Of a DNA stretch of 64,000 nucleotides, positions 1-11,894 are shown in pieces (position 1 is the stretch's first letter; each line of letters begins with the position of its first letter). A program made the translations under genes and the position numbers. The notes beneath the pieces are model-generated. The model was not told where the DNA came from. It saw nothing but the letters and a program-made list of their open reading frames with translations, and ran no database searches. The DNA is from Amblyornis subalaris (taxonomy: Eukaryota; Chordata; Aves; Passeriformes; Ptilonorhynchidae), in contig JACAXG010000108.1 in NCBI GenBank assembly GCA_018881555.1, positions 2,305,299 to 2,369,298 of the forward strand, given 5' to 3'.

Positions 1-262
1 TGTCTCCCTCTTTCATTCTTGCAATAGGAAAAAAAAGCGCCTATTCCAAATTTAGGTGGACCTCTCCTTTTGAAATACACTCTGCATCCACTATAACTTC
101 TAATGGTTTGACACAATTTGTTTTGTCTCTACAAGCTTTGGGGTTTTTACTTCTCACATTTTCTTTCATCTATAACGTTATTTCCTTTGTGAGGGCAGGT
201 TTAATCTTCTTTTGTATATTTTCCAATCTATGACTTGCATTTTCCTTACATATTCTACCCTG
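1..262. other. unique AT-rich sequence, no gene seen
   Basis: No repeat family, open exon or RNA gene is visible here. The sequence is AT-rich and runs directly into the microsatellite that follows. Confidence 0.5.
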
Positions 263-352
263 AGATAGATAGATATATATGGAGATATATAGATAGATAG
301 ATAGATAGATATGGAGATATATAGATAGATAGATGTATATATACACACACAC
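263..352. repeat. compound TAGA/TA/CA microsatellite
   Basis: The tract alternates GATA/TAGA tetranucleotide runs with GGAGATATATA spacers and ends in TGTATATATACACACACAC. The block of TAGA repeats plus GGAGATATATA occurs twice, so there is a higher-order unit of roughly 35 to 40 bp. It gives a spurious low-complexity reading frame of Ile, Tyr and Ser on the minus strand. The length probably varies between individuals (inference from the simple repeat). Confidence 0.95.
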
Positions 353-2428
353 TGAGATATATCTGGAAAGATTGCTAGCACTTCTTTTACCCCTATACAT
401 TAATTCTCATTTATTGGAAGGCAGCTGGGGAGTTTGGTTTGGAACCTGGCATCTCTCAGCTGGGTCACAGGTGCTGCACACGCACATCTCACCTAAATGG
501 AGTGACAGACATCTGAGTTAAACAAACGTTCTTACTGTGAGTGGAGAACATGCATCATCATCATCTTGAAATGCTACTGCTGAAGTAGCACTTACTATTA
601 TTTACCAAATAATTCTCATTTCACTGCCTGGAGGCTCTCAGGGTCATCAAAGTTCCTGATTTCATTTCGTTTACAGACAGCAGAGCAGATGGGGCAGGTC
701 TTTCTCTAGAAGCCCTGAAGGATAGGTATGCCTCCTGCTACCTTTACTCTTTCCCCACAAATCCAAGTCAGTGATCCCAAAGAAACCAATCACAGAAAGC
801 CCTAACAGCAGACGGAACATGAGGAAGGACCTAGGATTTTTCTGTGATTTTCACACAGGAACTCAGCACCGNAAAAACAGAGCACTGCACTGTCTGGAGC
901 CTGCTGCACCTGCAAGACAGACTTCTGATGGCAAGAGCTGTCAGCACCACAACCTCTTGCTCCCACAGNTCTTGGAGTGAAGCCCCTCCTAGGCAGCCTC
1001 TTGGATGGAATATGTTTTCTTTCCCATGCTTCCTAAGGAATTTTACGTGCCATAACTCAGCTTTGTAATTCCACCCAACGAGACCTGCTGAAATCTTGAT
1101 AAATAGGTGCAAACAAACTGGCTGTGAACACCCCAGCACTTGAGAGCTCAGCTGNCCCTCCCAGTGATAAACCATGTCCCAGAAGCCTCCTCCAGTTCCT
1201 GTGACAATTGTGATGGACAGTCCTACAAAGGAGGCCACCGAACTGCCACCAATAATTCTCAGACAGTATTTCCTTGTAGCGGTTTTTGAGTGCATTTGGG
1301 GGACCAAATGACTTGCAGTGTGCCCAGCCAGCATCAGCTCAAGGCCTGGGGCTGTACAAGAGATGAGGGACCTGTCTATGATAAGGGACTCTTCTCCCAG
1401 TACGGAGAAGCACAAGGGGAAAGACAGAGCAGGATGGAGANGCAGACAGATCAGGGATGTACAGAAAGGAGATACCAGCCGGCACCTNTCCTACAAGCCA
1501 GCCAGCCACCCACAGCCCAGAAATTCTTTTGTTCTTTATATCCTTTTTTCAGCCTTTTAAGTCAGTTGAAAGTGTTGAATTCTAATTTTTCAATGGCAGT
1601 AAGCATGGCATCTCCAACGGAGTCAGTCAAAAGCCTTTTTTAAACAGCAATCTGAGGAGATGGCTTTCAAACTTTTTGCATGCCACATACCTGCTTGTAA
1701 TGTCTGACAGAGAGAAATGTGTGTTGGCAACACTGCTTAATCCCCATTGAAAAAAGAAAATTGAAATCATACTTCTAAGAAGATTGGTTAATGATCAATA
1801 GTGACAGGTAGCTATAAATGCAGTAATGCAGACCCTCTCATATTCTCTCTCAGCTGGTGCAGCCCTCCCATAACCACATTTCAAGAAAATGAATTTGTTC
1901 CAACTCCCACTCTGGGCAAGTTACCACAAAAACAACATGAGACAGGGAAAAAAAAGCCACAGAAATGTCAAATAAAGAGAAATACGAACAGTTAACAGCT
2001 GCAATGCTAAAACCACGCTAACCCAGCTATAAAGAACAGGAGGAGACAAGGGGATTGTGAAGTCCATGGAGCAAAATAAGAAGCTGCTCCTAATGGAGTA
2101 TTCTCTGNTGGAAATGAGTAACTGTAGAGTAAGAGGTCTCAAGAGATAGGAAGACCAGAGAGAGGAAACAGGAGAAAGTTGATGTACAGGCTGGAAAACA
2201 CTTCTAGCAAATGCCTACAGGTTCAGCCATTAAGAAGGTCCAAGAGTCTACTTTTTTCCTGACATATTTCTCACTTAATAATGCTGTGTTCCCAAAAGCA
2301 TTCCCAAGAAAAGCAAATCAAGATTTCCACCTAAACATTCCACATTTCTTGACTTCTTAAATAAACCCTTCCTATATAAGAAGTCAAGTTTTATGCATGT
2401 TTTGTTGTGCACAAAGACACCATTCCTC
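353..2428. other. unique sequence with a small open frame, no assigned gene
   Basis: This stretch is somewhat more GC-rich between about 700 and 1550 and holds several single N bases. The longest open frame in the window lies on the minus strand at 831-1415, but its translation has no recognisable domain. On the plus strand a 45-codon frame starts at 1174 with A at -3, ends at a TGA at 1309, and the same frame stays open to about 1560 (see findings). I recognise no repeat family and claim no gene. Confidence 0.4.
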
Positions 2429-2446
2429 AAAAAAAAAAAAAAAAAA
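2429..2446. repeat. A18 homopolymer
   Basis: A run of 18 adenines. An AATAAA lies about 70 bp upstream, which is too far for a normal cleavage site. I see no transcript-like sequence in front of it, so it is annotated only as a simple repeat. Confidence 0.9.
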
Positions 2447-2849
2447 CCACAACACTTGAAGGTATGGATTTTAAATTCAGGAATATTAAGCATTTAACAC
2501 ACAGATAACTGCAGAATCAGGACCANTGCATAAATATCAAGTCTATCTTTGAGGGGAAATTCAGAACTGCTACTCTGAGCACTTTTAGGCATAACTTGAA
2601 ATGTAAAGGAGCCTACCAGAAAGTAAATTGTCAGCCAATGTTGTTCCTTAGTAAAAGAACATAACTAATTTTATAGAAATCAAATAAACATAAGCAAATA
2701 AGAAATTTGAGTATCTTAAATGAGCTACAAAACATTAAATCAAAACGCACTAATTAAAGTGAAACTTTATTAGCCACATATTTTCTAGTTAGAATATTAG
2801 GGTAATATCATAACAATGAAGATGAAAAATGTANCTTANATGAGGAAAC

Positions 2850-2874
2850 TATATATATATATTATATATATATT
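2850..2874. repeat. TA dinucleotide repeat
   Basis: An ATATATATAT run with one TT interruption, followed by a second TATATATATA run. It lies in an AT-rich stretch with two nearby N bases. Confidence 0.9.
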
Positions 2875-3734
2875 TGAGTGTTGGTAGATCTGGGAACGCA
2901 GCACCATCAACTCAAAACAAATTAAGTTTCAGCACTCAGTTTGGAACAGATAAGGCCCAATTCTNTATTTTTTAGGACCTAAAAATTGTAATTTAAGATC
3001 TGCATGGGCAGGCAAAACCAACATCAGTCTCAAAAGGACCACAGTGCTCAATGCTATCTTGAAGCTTAGACATAAAAGAACCACAACATTTCTTCTTTGT
3101 GTCACTGCACCCAGAATAGGCTGAGTCTGTTCTTTGCACCCCAGAAATCCAGAAGAAAGTTGAAGATTTGCCAGACACCCCTTATCATTTCAAAACTTTC
3201 ATTCTGTACAGGAAATTCTGTACCCCTTTGAAAAGTATCAGTCAAGACTTCCTCTGCTTTTTCTGGTTGCTGGGCATGTGTGACAGCAGTTTTACTCGAT
3301 AGGTGAGGTAAGCAAATTTGGTTTACTCTGGGAGTGATCTTTCCTTTTGGATTTGTCCCAGTTTTCAGCCTTTAAAATCTGATAATCCTAGAACAGAGAT
3401 GCCCTGCTGCTACAACATTTCACTAGCAACCAAAGTTCTGNCTTTAGTCCTTGGCAAAGACACTTCCTTTACTCACAGTTCCTAATCCACTTTTAAAGAA
3501 ATGTTACCTCCTAGAAAATTCTTTGCTAGGGTTAGACAGCCCAGAGCTGCACTACTTTTGCTTTGCAGACTCCATTTCAGCCTGTACTGTGAGTTTCCAT
3601 GGAGATTTGCGAAGGAAGAACTATCTCTACTATGTCAAATCTGGAGATCACAAACATTTTTCCTTCCAATATTTAAGGCAACAAATCCAGAAGGAACATC
3701 TTGCCCTAAAGGTCCGTTCCTTGATTCNTAGTTC
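2875..3734. other. unique sequence, no gene seen
   Basis: AT-rich sequence without a recognisable repeat. Open frames at 3451-3765 overlap the MIR-like repeat that follows and show no domain. Confidence 0.4.
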
Positions 3735-3880
3735 CGGCCTCCTGTGTGATCTNGGGAAAAGTTAACATCTTTGAGCTTTGGTTTCTCTTAAATTAGTGAT
3801 AGGAGTTCTTCCCTTCTGCCACACTTTGTCTGTCTTGTATATTTTAAAGGTATGAACTTTAGAACAAAGAGTCTCTGGCT
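3735..3880 (+). repeat. ancient MIR-like CORE-SINE remnant
   Basis: The order of motifs follows the mammalian/amniote MIR consensus. TGTGTGATCT-GGGAAAAGTTAACATC corresponds to the 'gtgtgaccttgggcaagt' core, TTTGAGCTTTGGTTTCTC to the 'ctgagcctcagtttcctc' segment, and the end resembles the 'ttgtctatttta...aagctctttgg...ggactgtct' tail. Identity is low, as expected for an element that predates birds. The plus orientation follows from the motif order. A CORE-SINE of a related family is the main alternative. Confidence 0.6.
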
Positions 3881-3901
3881 AAAATTTTGCACATCACTTA
3901 T

Positions 3902-3940
3902 AGAAGAGGGGAAAAAAAAGAAAAAGGAGAAGAAAAGAAA
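3902..3940 (+). repeat. 39-nt purine-only tract
   Basis: An uninterrupted A/G run directly after the MIR-like element. Long homopurine tracts can form triplex DNA. No function is claimed. Confidence 0.8.
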
Positions 3941-6900
3941 CATTCTTAGTTTGAGAGTTCTCTAAAGGAACCACATACTGGATTTCACACCATTTAATGC
4001 CAGAGTNATAGTTTCCTACAAGTATGGTAAAACCTGCTGATCTGAGTCAAGTTCAAAGCAGAACTAGCTTAATTATGGTGATATGTCTGCATGTTTAATC
4101 AGGTAGTGCTAAANAAATGATTAAAACAATTAACTGCATTTTGTAAGGCACTGAATACACACAGAGCAACACTAAATTGCTTGCAAACATTGCATGTGAT
4201 TTGATTTGTTATTATACTTTGGGGAAAGCTGTATACACTGTCAATAAACTGATCTAAGATTTTTGTCTAACAACACACAGAAACTTTAAATAGCAGCAAT
4301 TGAGGAAAAGGGAAGCATCTAAAGAAAAATTACATGCGAGCCATTCTATTTTCCAAAGGAATGTAATTCCTCCTGCCTCGAATTCCTTCTAGAGCTTTGT
4401 CAATATCTTACATTTTGCACCCATATGAAAGAGAAAACTGCTTTCCTTCAGCTTGAAGTACAATTTCTCTAAGGTTGTCTATCAGCACATTTTTATCCTT
4501 TGATTTCTTTTTACGTAGCTTGATCAAAGTAGGACTCGGTAAATTGAGCCGAAAGAGCAGTGCAAGATGAAATGCTGCAGAAAAACTAATATTCTCATTT
4601 CCCCCAACACAGTAATATATATACTAAAAATTATTTGGAAGAAAAAAGTTAATTTTGTTTACCATGCTTAGCCTTGTTCCTATGCTTAGCTTAATGGAGA
4701 TCCGACTGGAAAGGCAGTTAAAAGAGTAGGTTTCACAATTTTATAATATTCTCATTTACCAGCCTTTCATGGTATATAAGTAAGAGTTTGAAATTTACCA
4801 GTCAAAAATTACAAATCCATCTACTCCCCTTCCTCTTTAAAACAAAAGTTCTTTGGAAACAAGGATTATTTCCTTCCCTTCCTGTTATCTCCTCACCTGT
4901 ATCTTTCTTCCCTTTCCACCCCATTAGTATATTTTCATACCATTACCTTCTCCAGTGTGTAGGGCTGGCAGTAAAAATCCTACATGGGAAACCTCAGAGG
5001 AGTTTTGGAAGGCACAAAGTGATGGGAATCCCTTGAACACTATTTTTCACAAAAGTTCACTAATGAACTGATCGTCTCGGGGCTGTGCAACTTCCGAAGG
5101 AAAGAAAGATGAGAATGGTAAAAGAGTTCAGTGCACATTTTAAACTGTAGCACAGTACATTTATTTTGGCATTTAAATTCCTCATTTCCCCAAGGACCAA
5201 GCGTGCACATCTCAAGTAATGATGCCCAGATGCTCTATGGATATGGCTTAGCAGTCAAGCTTCTCGCTGGTGTAAAAACTGGCAGTTTCCCTGAACTCCC
5301 AGAGGGGTTGTTGAAAACTCACGAGCCATTTCGTCTGCACCAACTTCAATAGGTCCAGCAGCCTGCCCAAGATATTTTGCAGCAGTAATATTTATCATTT
5401 TGATTTTGAAATTTGCTTCCTGGAAGTTTGCAGTATTTAGTCAAAATACATTGCTTTGCACCCATTCATGCCATTAAGATCCTGCTAGTGATAGAAAATC
5501 TCCAAGGAGTGTGAACACTGCCGAAGCAAAGGTGGTACCAAGTCAAGGAAATATTTGCAGAATTCTTTTCAGCACCCACCAAGCTTTAGTGTTAACGTGT
5601 TCGCAATCACTGCAATTAGCAGCAAGTGGGGCTTCAAGACTCCGATGTAGGAAAACATCCTAAAAGAAGGGAGGGACCCTTCTTGACTTGCTAAAATGAT
5701 TAGGGAAGAGACTGCAAGTGAGCAAGCAGCACATGGCACTTCCAGAGTTAGACAAGCTTAGCAGAAAGAGCTGCTCCATTAGCTCACTTAATAGAACATT
5801 CTGTTACCCTCAGCATCCTCTAAGGCTGTGCAGAAGAAAAGATGGATGTATTATTTTCCTTTAACTAAAACAAAGTCTAAAAAAAGAAGAATATATAAAA
5901 TAATTACATTATTATGAGGCTGGGTTTGTTGCCAGAATTTCTTGGACTCAGCCTTTGTTTTAGACACAGTTGCACTATCAATTTAAGGCCATAATCAGTA
6001 CATCTATTCAAACCCAGGGCAGCTTACGTGGAAAATGGACACTTCTTCACTTCCAAAGTAAAGGATTTAATATTTATTTAATCTGTAAACACTGTTGAAA
6101 GTCTACAGGCATCTGCTTATTTTGGTCACCATAGAATTCAAATACAAAGGTACCTTCTCTTAACTTCACATTATCTGAGCCCATAGCAGCCAAAATATAT
6201 CCAGCTCTCTTAATAACATAATAAAAAGGAAGGAGAGATCAATGGGGGAAAAGGGGAATGGAAGGGGAGAAAGAGGAAAATAAGAATAAATGAATAGAAC
6301 AGTCTTGGTAATAAAGCTTAAAAAGGAAAACCTCTCCTTGAATTAAGAAGCAACATAAAAACCAAGTCATCATTTTCTCATAGGAAAAACATAATTATTC
6401 ACACAATGCAAACTCCTGAAATCATTGAATTTGCTGTAACTCTTTTGATTTAAAGCTAAATAGCCTATGAGTTTTCATGAAATAAGGGCACTTTTTTGTC
6501 TCATTTGCAAGCAGAATCTTGAGCACCTACAAGCACCTACAAGATGGGCAGAGCACATCAGGGCGAGATTATCTTCCCTCTTATTTTCCTATGTTCAATT
6601 TGCTCAAAGGAAAATTACAGTGGAAAGGTCATCACACTGGAGAAAGCAGCTCAGGGTTTTCAAGACCAACAAAACACACAAGCTTGCCATTTACTGTTAA
6701 AATCTAGAGGACTTGAACAGTAATCCTTCTAAAAAAGCTAGTTTTAATCTTGCTGCCATTGTAGCTGCTGATTTTCTACCTTTTCCTCGTTCTTTGATTT
6801 CCATTCAAGTCATTTAATGAAAGGATGATAAATTCTTGACCTTCCTCTCACGAGCAGTCCCATCTGACATTTGGTAATGCTCCATGATAGGACACTATGC

Positions 6901-9900
6901 CTTGGGGGGGATTAATATTGTATATTAACCTTCTAAACTGAACCCATTAGAAGAATGTAAATTATGCAAGTCCTCTTGCTGTACTTTTACACCTTTTGAT
7001 AATTCACCATTGANAAAATTTCTGAAGGGTAATCAAGAGCCAGAAGCTTTCTCTTTTCAAGTNTAGAGCATTTTCAATGTTCTCTGATATGCTGCAGCTT
7101 ACTTTGCTTCCTGGGAGACCCACAAAGATGTCTTTCAACCCAACTCTGTTGTTGTAGGAATCAATACAACTGCAGGATGTTTTGGTTTGGGTTTGGTTTT
7201 TTTAATTTTTTTTTTAACTTGTGAGGTTGCTATCACAGATCATGGCGCCAGGACAGACTGCTGTGGTGCATGACTGGCTTCATGCAGAAGGGAAGCCATG
7301 CGACCCTGTTGAAATGTTCCTGCTTGGACTGCNTTGTGCACTCTCAGGAGCAAACCCATTCTTCATTCTTAAAATCCCAGAAGGTGATCAGACAACCACC
7401 ATGCTTGTCAAGCTAAAGGAAAAGTTAATTATATTCCCTGTTTATATGTTTTATTTCACCTCTGAATTTGTCACCTTCAACTCCCAGCCTTCTGACTTAG
7501 TTATTCTCCTCCCTGCCTGACTAAACAACCCTCTAGTTTTGACTCTTCATTCATATATCATTTGGTGTATTCTGCATCTGTGCCATCCNGTAAGTCTTCC
7601 CTGAAAGTCAAATCCTGAAACTCTAAGCATCTTTCAGGTCTGGACTTGGCTGGGTCAGTGTTAATTGGCACTCCAGGTCACTAGTGCCCATAGATACCAA
7701 ATGTACAGATGAGGCACCTTCTGTACCCTAAATGTTTGATAATTTCCCAAGTCCTATGGTCACAGCAATCTACTCGTTTCTCAGCTGGGTGATAAATCAC
7801 AGGAGTTTCAAGATTTTTCCAAAGCCACTTGCCAGAAGAGAATTCTTCATCCTTATTTGCCACCACAGAAGAATTCCACACTAAAAGACATTTTTCTTTG
7901 CCCTTTTCAGTATGCCAAACTAATTCAGGTTATTCCCCATCAGCTGTCTTCTCTCCCTCAACAAAGGTCGTATTCCCAATACTTGCACTGCTTTAAACTT
8001 CACCCCTGTTACACACCTTTTGTTAAGAGAATTCTAGAAAGAGACCCAGAAGAAGGAAAGACTTCAGACAGAAGTCACATCTTCCTGTTTCCACATCAGG
8101 TTTGAGACACACCACTTAGCTATTTTTCATCCATATATTGCATAACAATTTGATTTTGTGTCATTTTTATTCCTAATGAGAAAGTTGTATAGAATTAATG
8201 CAAGTCTTATCAAAGTTTAATTACATTACCATTAAATTATCGATGCTTTCAATTCAATAGCAACAGACATTTCTAGCAGTCTTTTGTCCAAAGCAGATGC
8301 CAGACTGATAGGTCAAGAACTAAAATTGCTAACCGAGTCATCATTCCTATTTTTCTGTCTAAATGCAGTTCGTGTGGCTAATAATAGTTTCAGCTTTGAG
8401 AAGCTGGCAAGCTCTAAATGTGATTCGTCTCTGAGGTACCAGTCATTTGGCAACAGGTTNTGCCATTTTTAGTGCAATTTGACATTTCCTCTCAAATTTT
8501 CCTCACTTGGTGCTTCCTGATTATCCTCTTTACTACAGTAATAGAAACTTCCCCCTCAGGTGTCATTAATAGTAACTCAATCAAATTAATGCCTGCGAGT
8601 AAGCAAGCATTCTTTGTTTTGTTACCCATGAAGCAGATGAAGACTTTTTATTACAGCACATGGAAGAATTTAGTTCAACTTCTTTGACAAGTTTTGTAAA
8701 TGCATGGGGCTGATCTGAATTCACAGTCCTCTGGCTCTGCCATCAACTTTCCACTTTCTGTTGTTGTTTAACATCTAACATCATTTTGGCTTTGTTTGCA
8801 GAATAAGTCCAGTAACAAGCAGGCCTCCTCATTATTGTTTCACCAGCTCTCCATCACCCATGTGTTGAAGCTTGTTAGCATTCAAAGACTAAATCACCAT
8901 TTTCTCAGGGCTTCAGCTGCTGACAACAAACCCCGTTACTCACTAGAAAACCTAAAGGAAGGTGGAATAAGGTTTTCAGAATGAAAAAATGTAACTTTTA
9001 TTCAGCAAATCCTATTAGGTGATTTGGTTTCAGTGTAGCCATCGGGACCCTGAGGATTCAGCAAATAGCAATCACTCCTCCGCTACTAGGAGGTAGCAGT
9101 GATAGGCCTACAGGTATTCAAGCAGTCAATACTGTCATGGTAAAGATTTCTTAGTGATAGAGTATCCAGTAGCTTAGCAAAAAAACCCTCGTTTCATTGT
9201 GATGGATTATGACACAATACTGATTGGTACTGTCACACAGGCAATCATGGACAGAATATTTTAGAAAAAACCAAAAACAAACCTACTTTATTGAGAATTT
9301 CACATAGGGTAATGCCAACATGGACAATGAGACAGCTGCAAGTCTCCTGAATAGGAAGGGTCAGTTGGTCTCTGACTGACAATGAGAATTATTTACAAAA
9401 GTTCTTCCAATGGGACTTCAGATTAATCGGTGGAAATTCCCCGAACTTCTCTTCAACTCATTTCTGATATCTGTCTGGCCTGGTTGTATTTGCCTGCTCC
9501 AGCCCATGCAAGATCCATCACTATTTACTCTCCTGCCCTGTGCACGAAGCTCCTCCTGTCTATCTCAGCTATGTATAAAAGGCTGTGTTACAAGACCACT
9601 TCTGCCTTCGCAAGAACAGTTTCTACTGTGTCTTATCTATGTCCAGTTTGGACAAAACCGCAAGAGAAATCACCTCGATTCTCTAGCATGGCCAGCTTCT
9701 CCTCTCAGATGTGATCATGATCAACACCAGCACACTGTGACACAAATTTAATCCAGACAGAGCAAGAGCTGCCACAGGGAATCTCCAGGGTCCTCTGAAA
9801 TTCCTGCCTGAAAAGCTGTTGTAACAAATAGTCGAATAATTTGCAGAGAATGTGGTTACAATTCAGCAATCAAGATGATCCATTGTCTCAAACCAGTTGA

Positions 9901-11856
9901 TTGTCACACCTAGGCAGACACACCAATGAGATCCTAGACCACCCAGGGAATTATCAAACAAGGTGCACTGGATGCAAATGCAGGTACATCCCTGGTACTC
10001 TACTGTAGCAGAATTATAACCATAGGACAAACTTGATTTTCATCCTTGTGTCTCTCTTATGGCTTAAATTCAATAGCTTATTTAGTTTGTAGACTGTATG
10101 CAAAGCTGTAACTCAATAAAAAGCAATCTAGTACCGAATCATAAGCAGCTACGTGGATTATTTAAATGCCCCTTTATTTTCCAGCTCATGGTCTTCTCTA
10201 AAGTCGTGATAGATATTAAGCTAATGCCTGGTTACAACTCCAGAATGTTAAGTGTGTGTTTGTGGGATCCAGATGCACATGTTCATGGAAGTTTAGACTG
10301 TTCGGGATATTACAGGCCTCAATCTTTCTCCTGTCTCAGAGCAGAGAGTTCACTAAATAAGTTCATCATGAAGCAAATCAGAGCATGTTTTGTTGAGGAG
10401 GACTGAATGTTTTGAATGTTCACATCTGAAACACTGTCTAAACTTAGAGGATGCACAAAAAGAAAAATCACCATGTAAAAACAAAATGTACAATGGCTTT
10501 TTTACTACTCACCGGGTTTAGAAATCTAGTCTGTGTTTTCTGACACCATAGGAGGATTCTTGAAGAGACAAAAGCGTTACAGGTGTGCACTACATAAATA
10601 CCTGCTTCTTAAGGTTGCCCTTGACAATAGATACCCAGTAGGTGTTGAGTGCTTGCCTTCACATTACTTTTTGGGGTTTTCCCTTCTCTCCTTCCCCTAT
10701 TAAACTTTCTTTATCTTTTTCAATGATTTCTCTCACTTTCTATCTTCCTATTCTCTCCCACATCTTACAGGGATGGGAGGGGGACTAAAGTGAGCAAACA
10801 ACCCTGTGGGTGCCAGCATCAACACACCACAAAAGGGAATATTGTATCTTCATTCCTTTTTCCACCTTAAATACTTGATGTATTGCTCTTTAAATATTGC
10901 TGAAATCAGTAATATGTCTAAAGTCAGAATGAATTTGGAAGCCAGCTGGCAATATTCAAATTATCCATATGTAGGTTGCCTAACTTGTACATAATGATGT
11001 GGTTTAAATTTTGCTGCCAATCATCCTAAGCATTGTGTACAGAGACAGAGAGCATTAGCTACTATTCTATTTTTTAAAAATCTGGTCAGAATTTAGCTCA
11101 AGGCAAGATTTGTTTCATATGTGAATATCTTCAAAGTTCATTGACTCACAAATTTTCACCCAGCTCTCAGTTTGGTTTAGAAAACATCAAGCATCAAAAG
11201 ACAACAAAGTCCAGGCTTAATAAAAGGGCTGTAAAAATGAAGATGGCAAGCAAATAGTGACCCAAAATTTACAACAGTCTCAGAGATCTTCATACATCTG
11301 AATTTAATGAAAGTGTTGAAATTGACTTCTGAAGTTAATAAGATCAAACCTTAAGAAGACAATTTAAAAAAAAATAAAACTCAATGAATGTAAGCTGAGT
11401 GACTGCACATTTCCTTAGCCTGGGTAATTCAGAATGCACAAACTTTACCAGGAAACAAATTTTCTAAATATGCCCACCTAAAGGAAAAAAAAAAAGGAGC
11501 AGCAGATTAATGTTTGGAAGCACATGGTCAGCTGTGCTGGGTGTGGAAAATAACTATTTTCTAAAGCTGTCACATACATGCAGTGGTATGTATTCTTTCC
11601 TCTTCTACCTTTGGGGGATAAGGGAATATCCTATTGTTTTTTAAATCTTTTACTTCATGAGCAAAATTGAGAGAAGCAGAATGAGGTCTGTAAGAGCAGA
11701 GAGGCTAAAAGACAGGAGAAATGTAACTAAGATGTATCACAGACAAAAATTATTAAAGGCTAAATTGGGGAAATTCTTTTTTCATTTTGCCGCAGGCATT
11801 TGACAACAAGAAACATTCTCCGCAAGACAGATGGGACTCAAAATCTGAGTTTAGGA
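3941..11856. other. unique AT-rich sequence, no gene seen
   Basis: About 8 kb without a recognisable coding exon, RNA gene or young transposon. Minor items are a 10-bp direct duplication (GCACCTACAA twice) at 6523-6542, a purine-rich stretch at 6223-6290, a G7 run near 6904 and a GT-rich run near 7180-7215. The segment near 5250 faintly resembles old amniote repeats, but too weakly to annotate. Short open frames occur in all frames and look like chance. Confidence 0.4.
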
Positions 11857-11894
11857 ACAGCAGAAATGTGTGTCAGGACAGCAGAAATGTGTGT
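11857..11894 (+). repeat. 21-bp tandem duplication
   Basis: The 17-mer ACAGCAGAAATGTGTGT occurs at 11857-11873 and again at 11878-11894, a period of 21 bp. The copies are identical, so the duplication is probably fairly recent. Confidence 0.85.

Noticed and set aside
170..400. Minus-strand frame rich in Ile, Tyr and Ser
   Set aside because: It is a translation of the TAGA/TA microsatellite.
831..1415. 194-codon minus-strand open frame, the longest in the window
   Set aside because: It contains three unknown residues from N bases and has no domain, signal or family resemblance. In 64 kb of non-coding DNA one frame of this length is not surprising.
2429..2446. Poly(A) run as a retrocopy tail
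   Set aside because: The nearest AATAAA is about 70 bp away and nothing upstream resembles a transcript or SINE.
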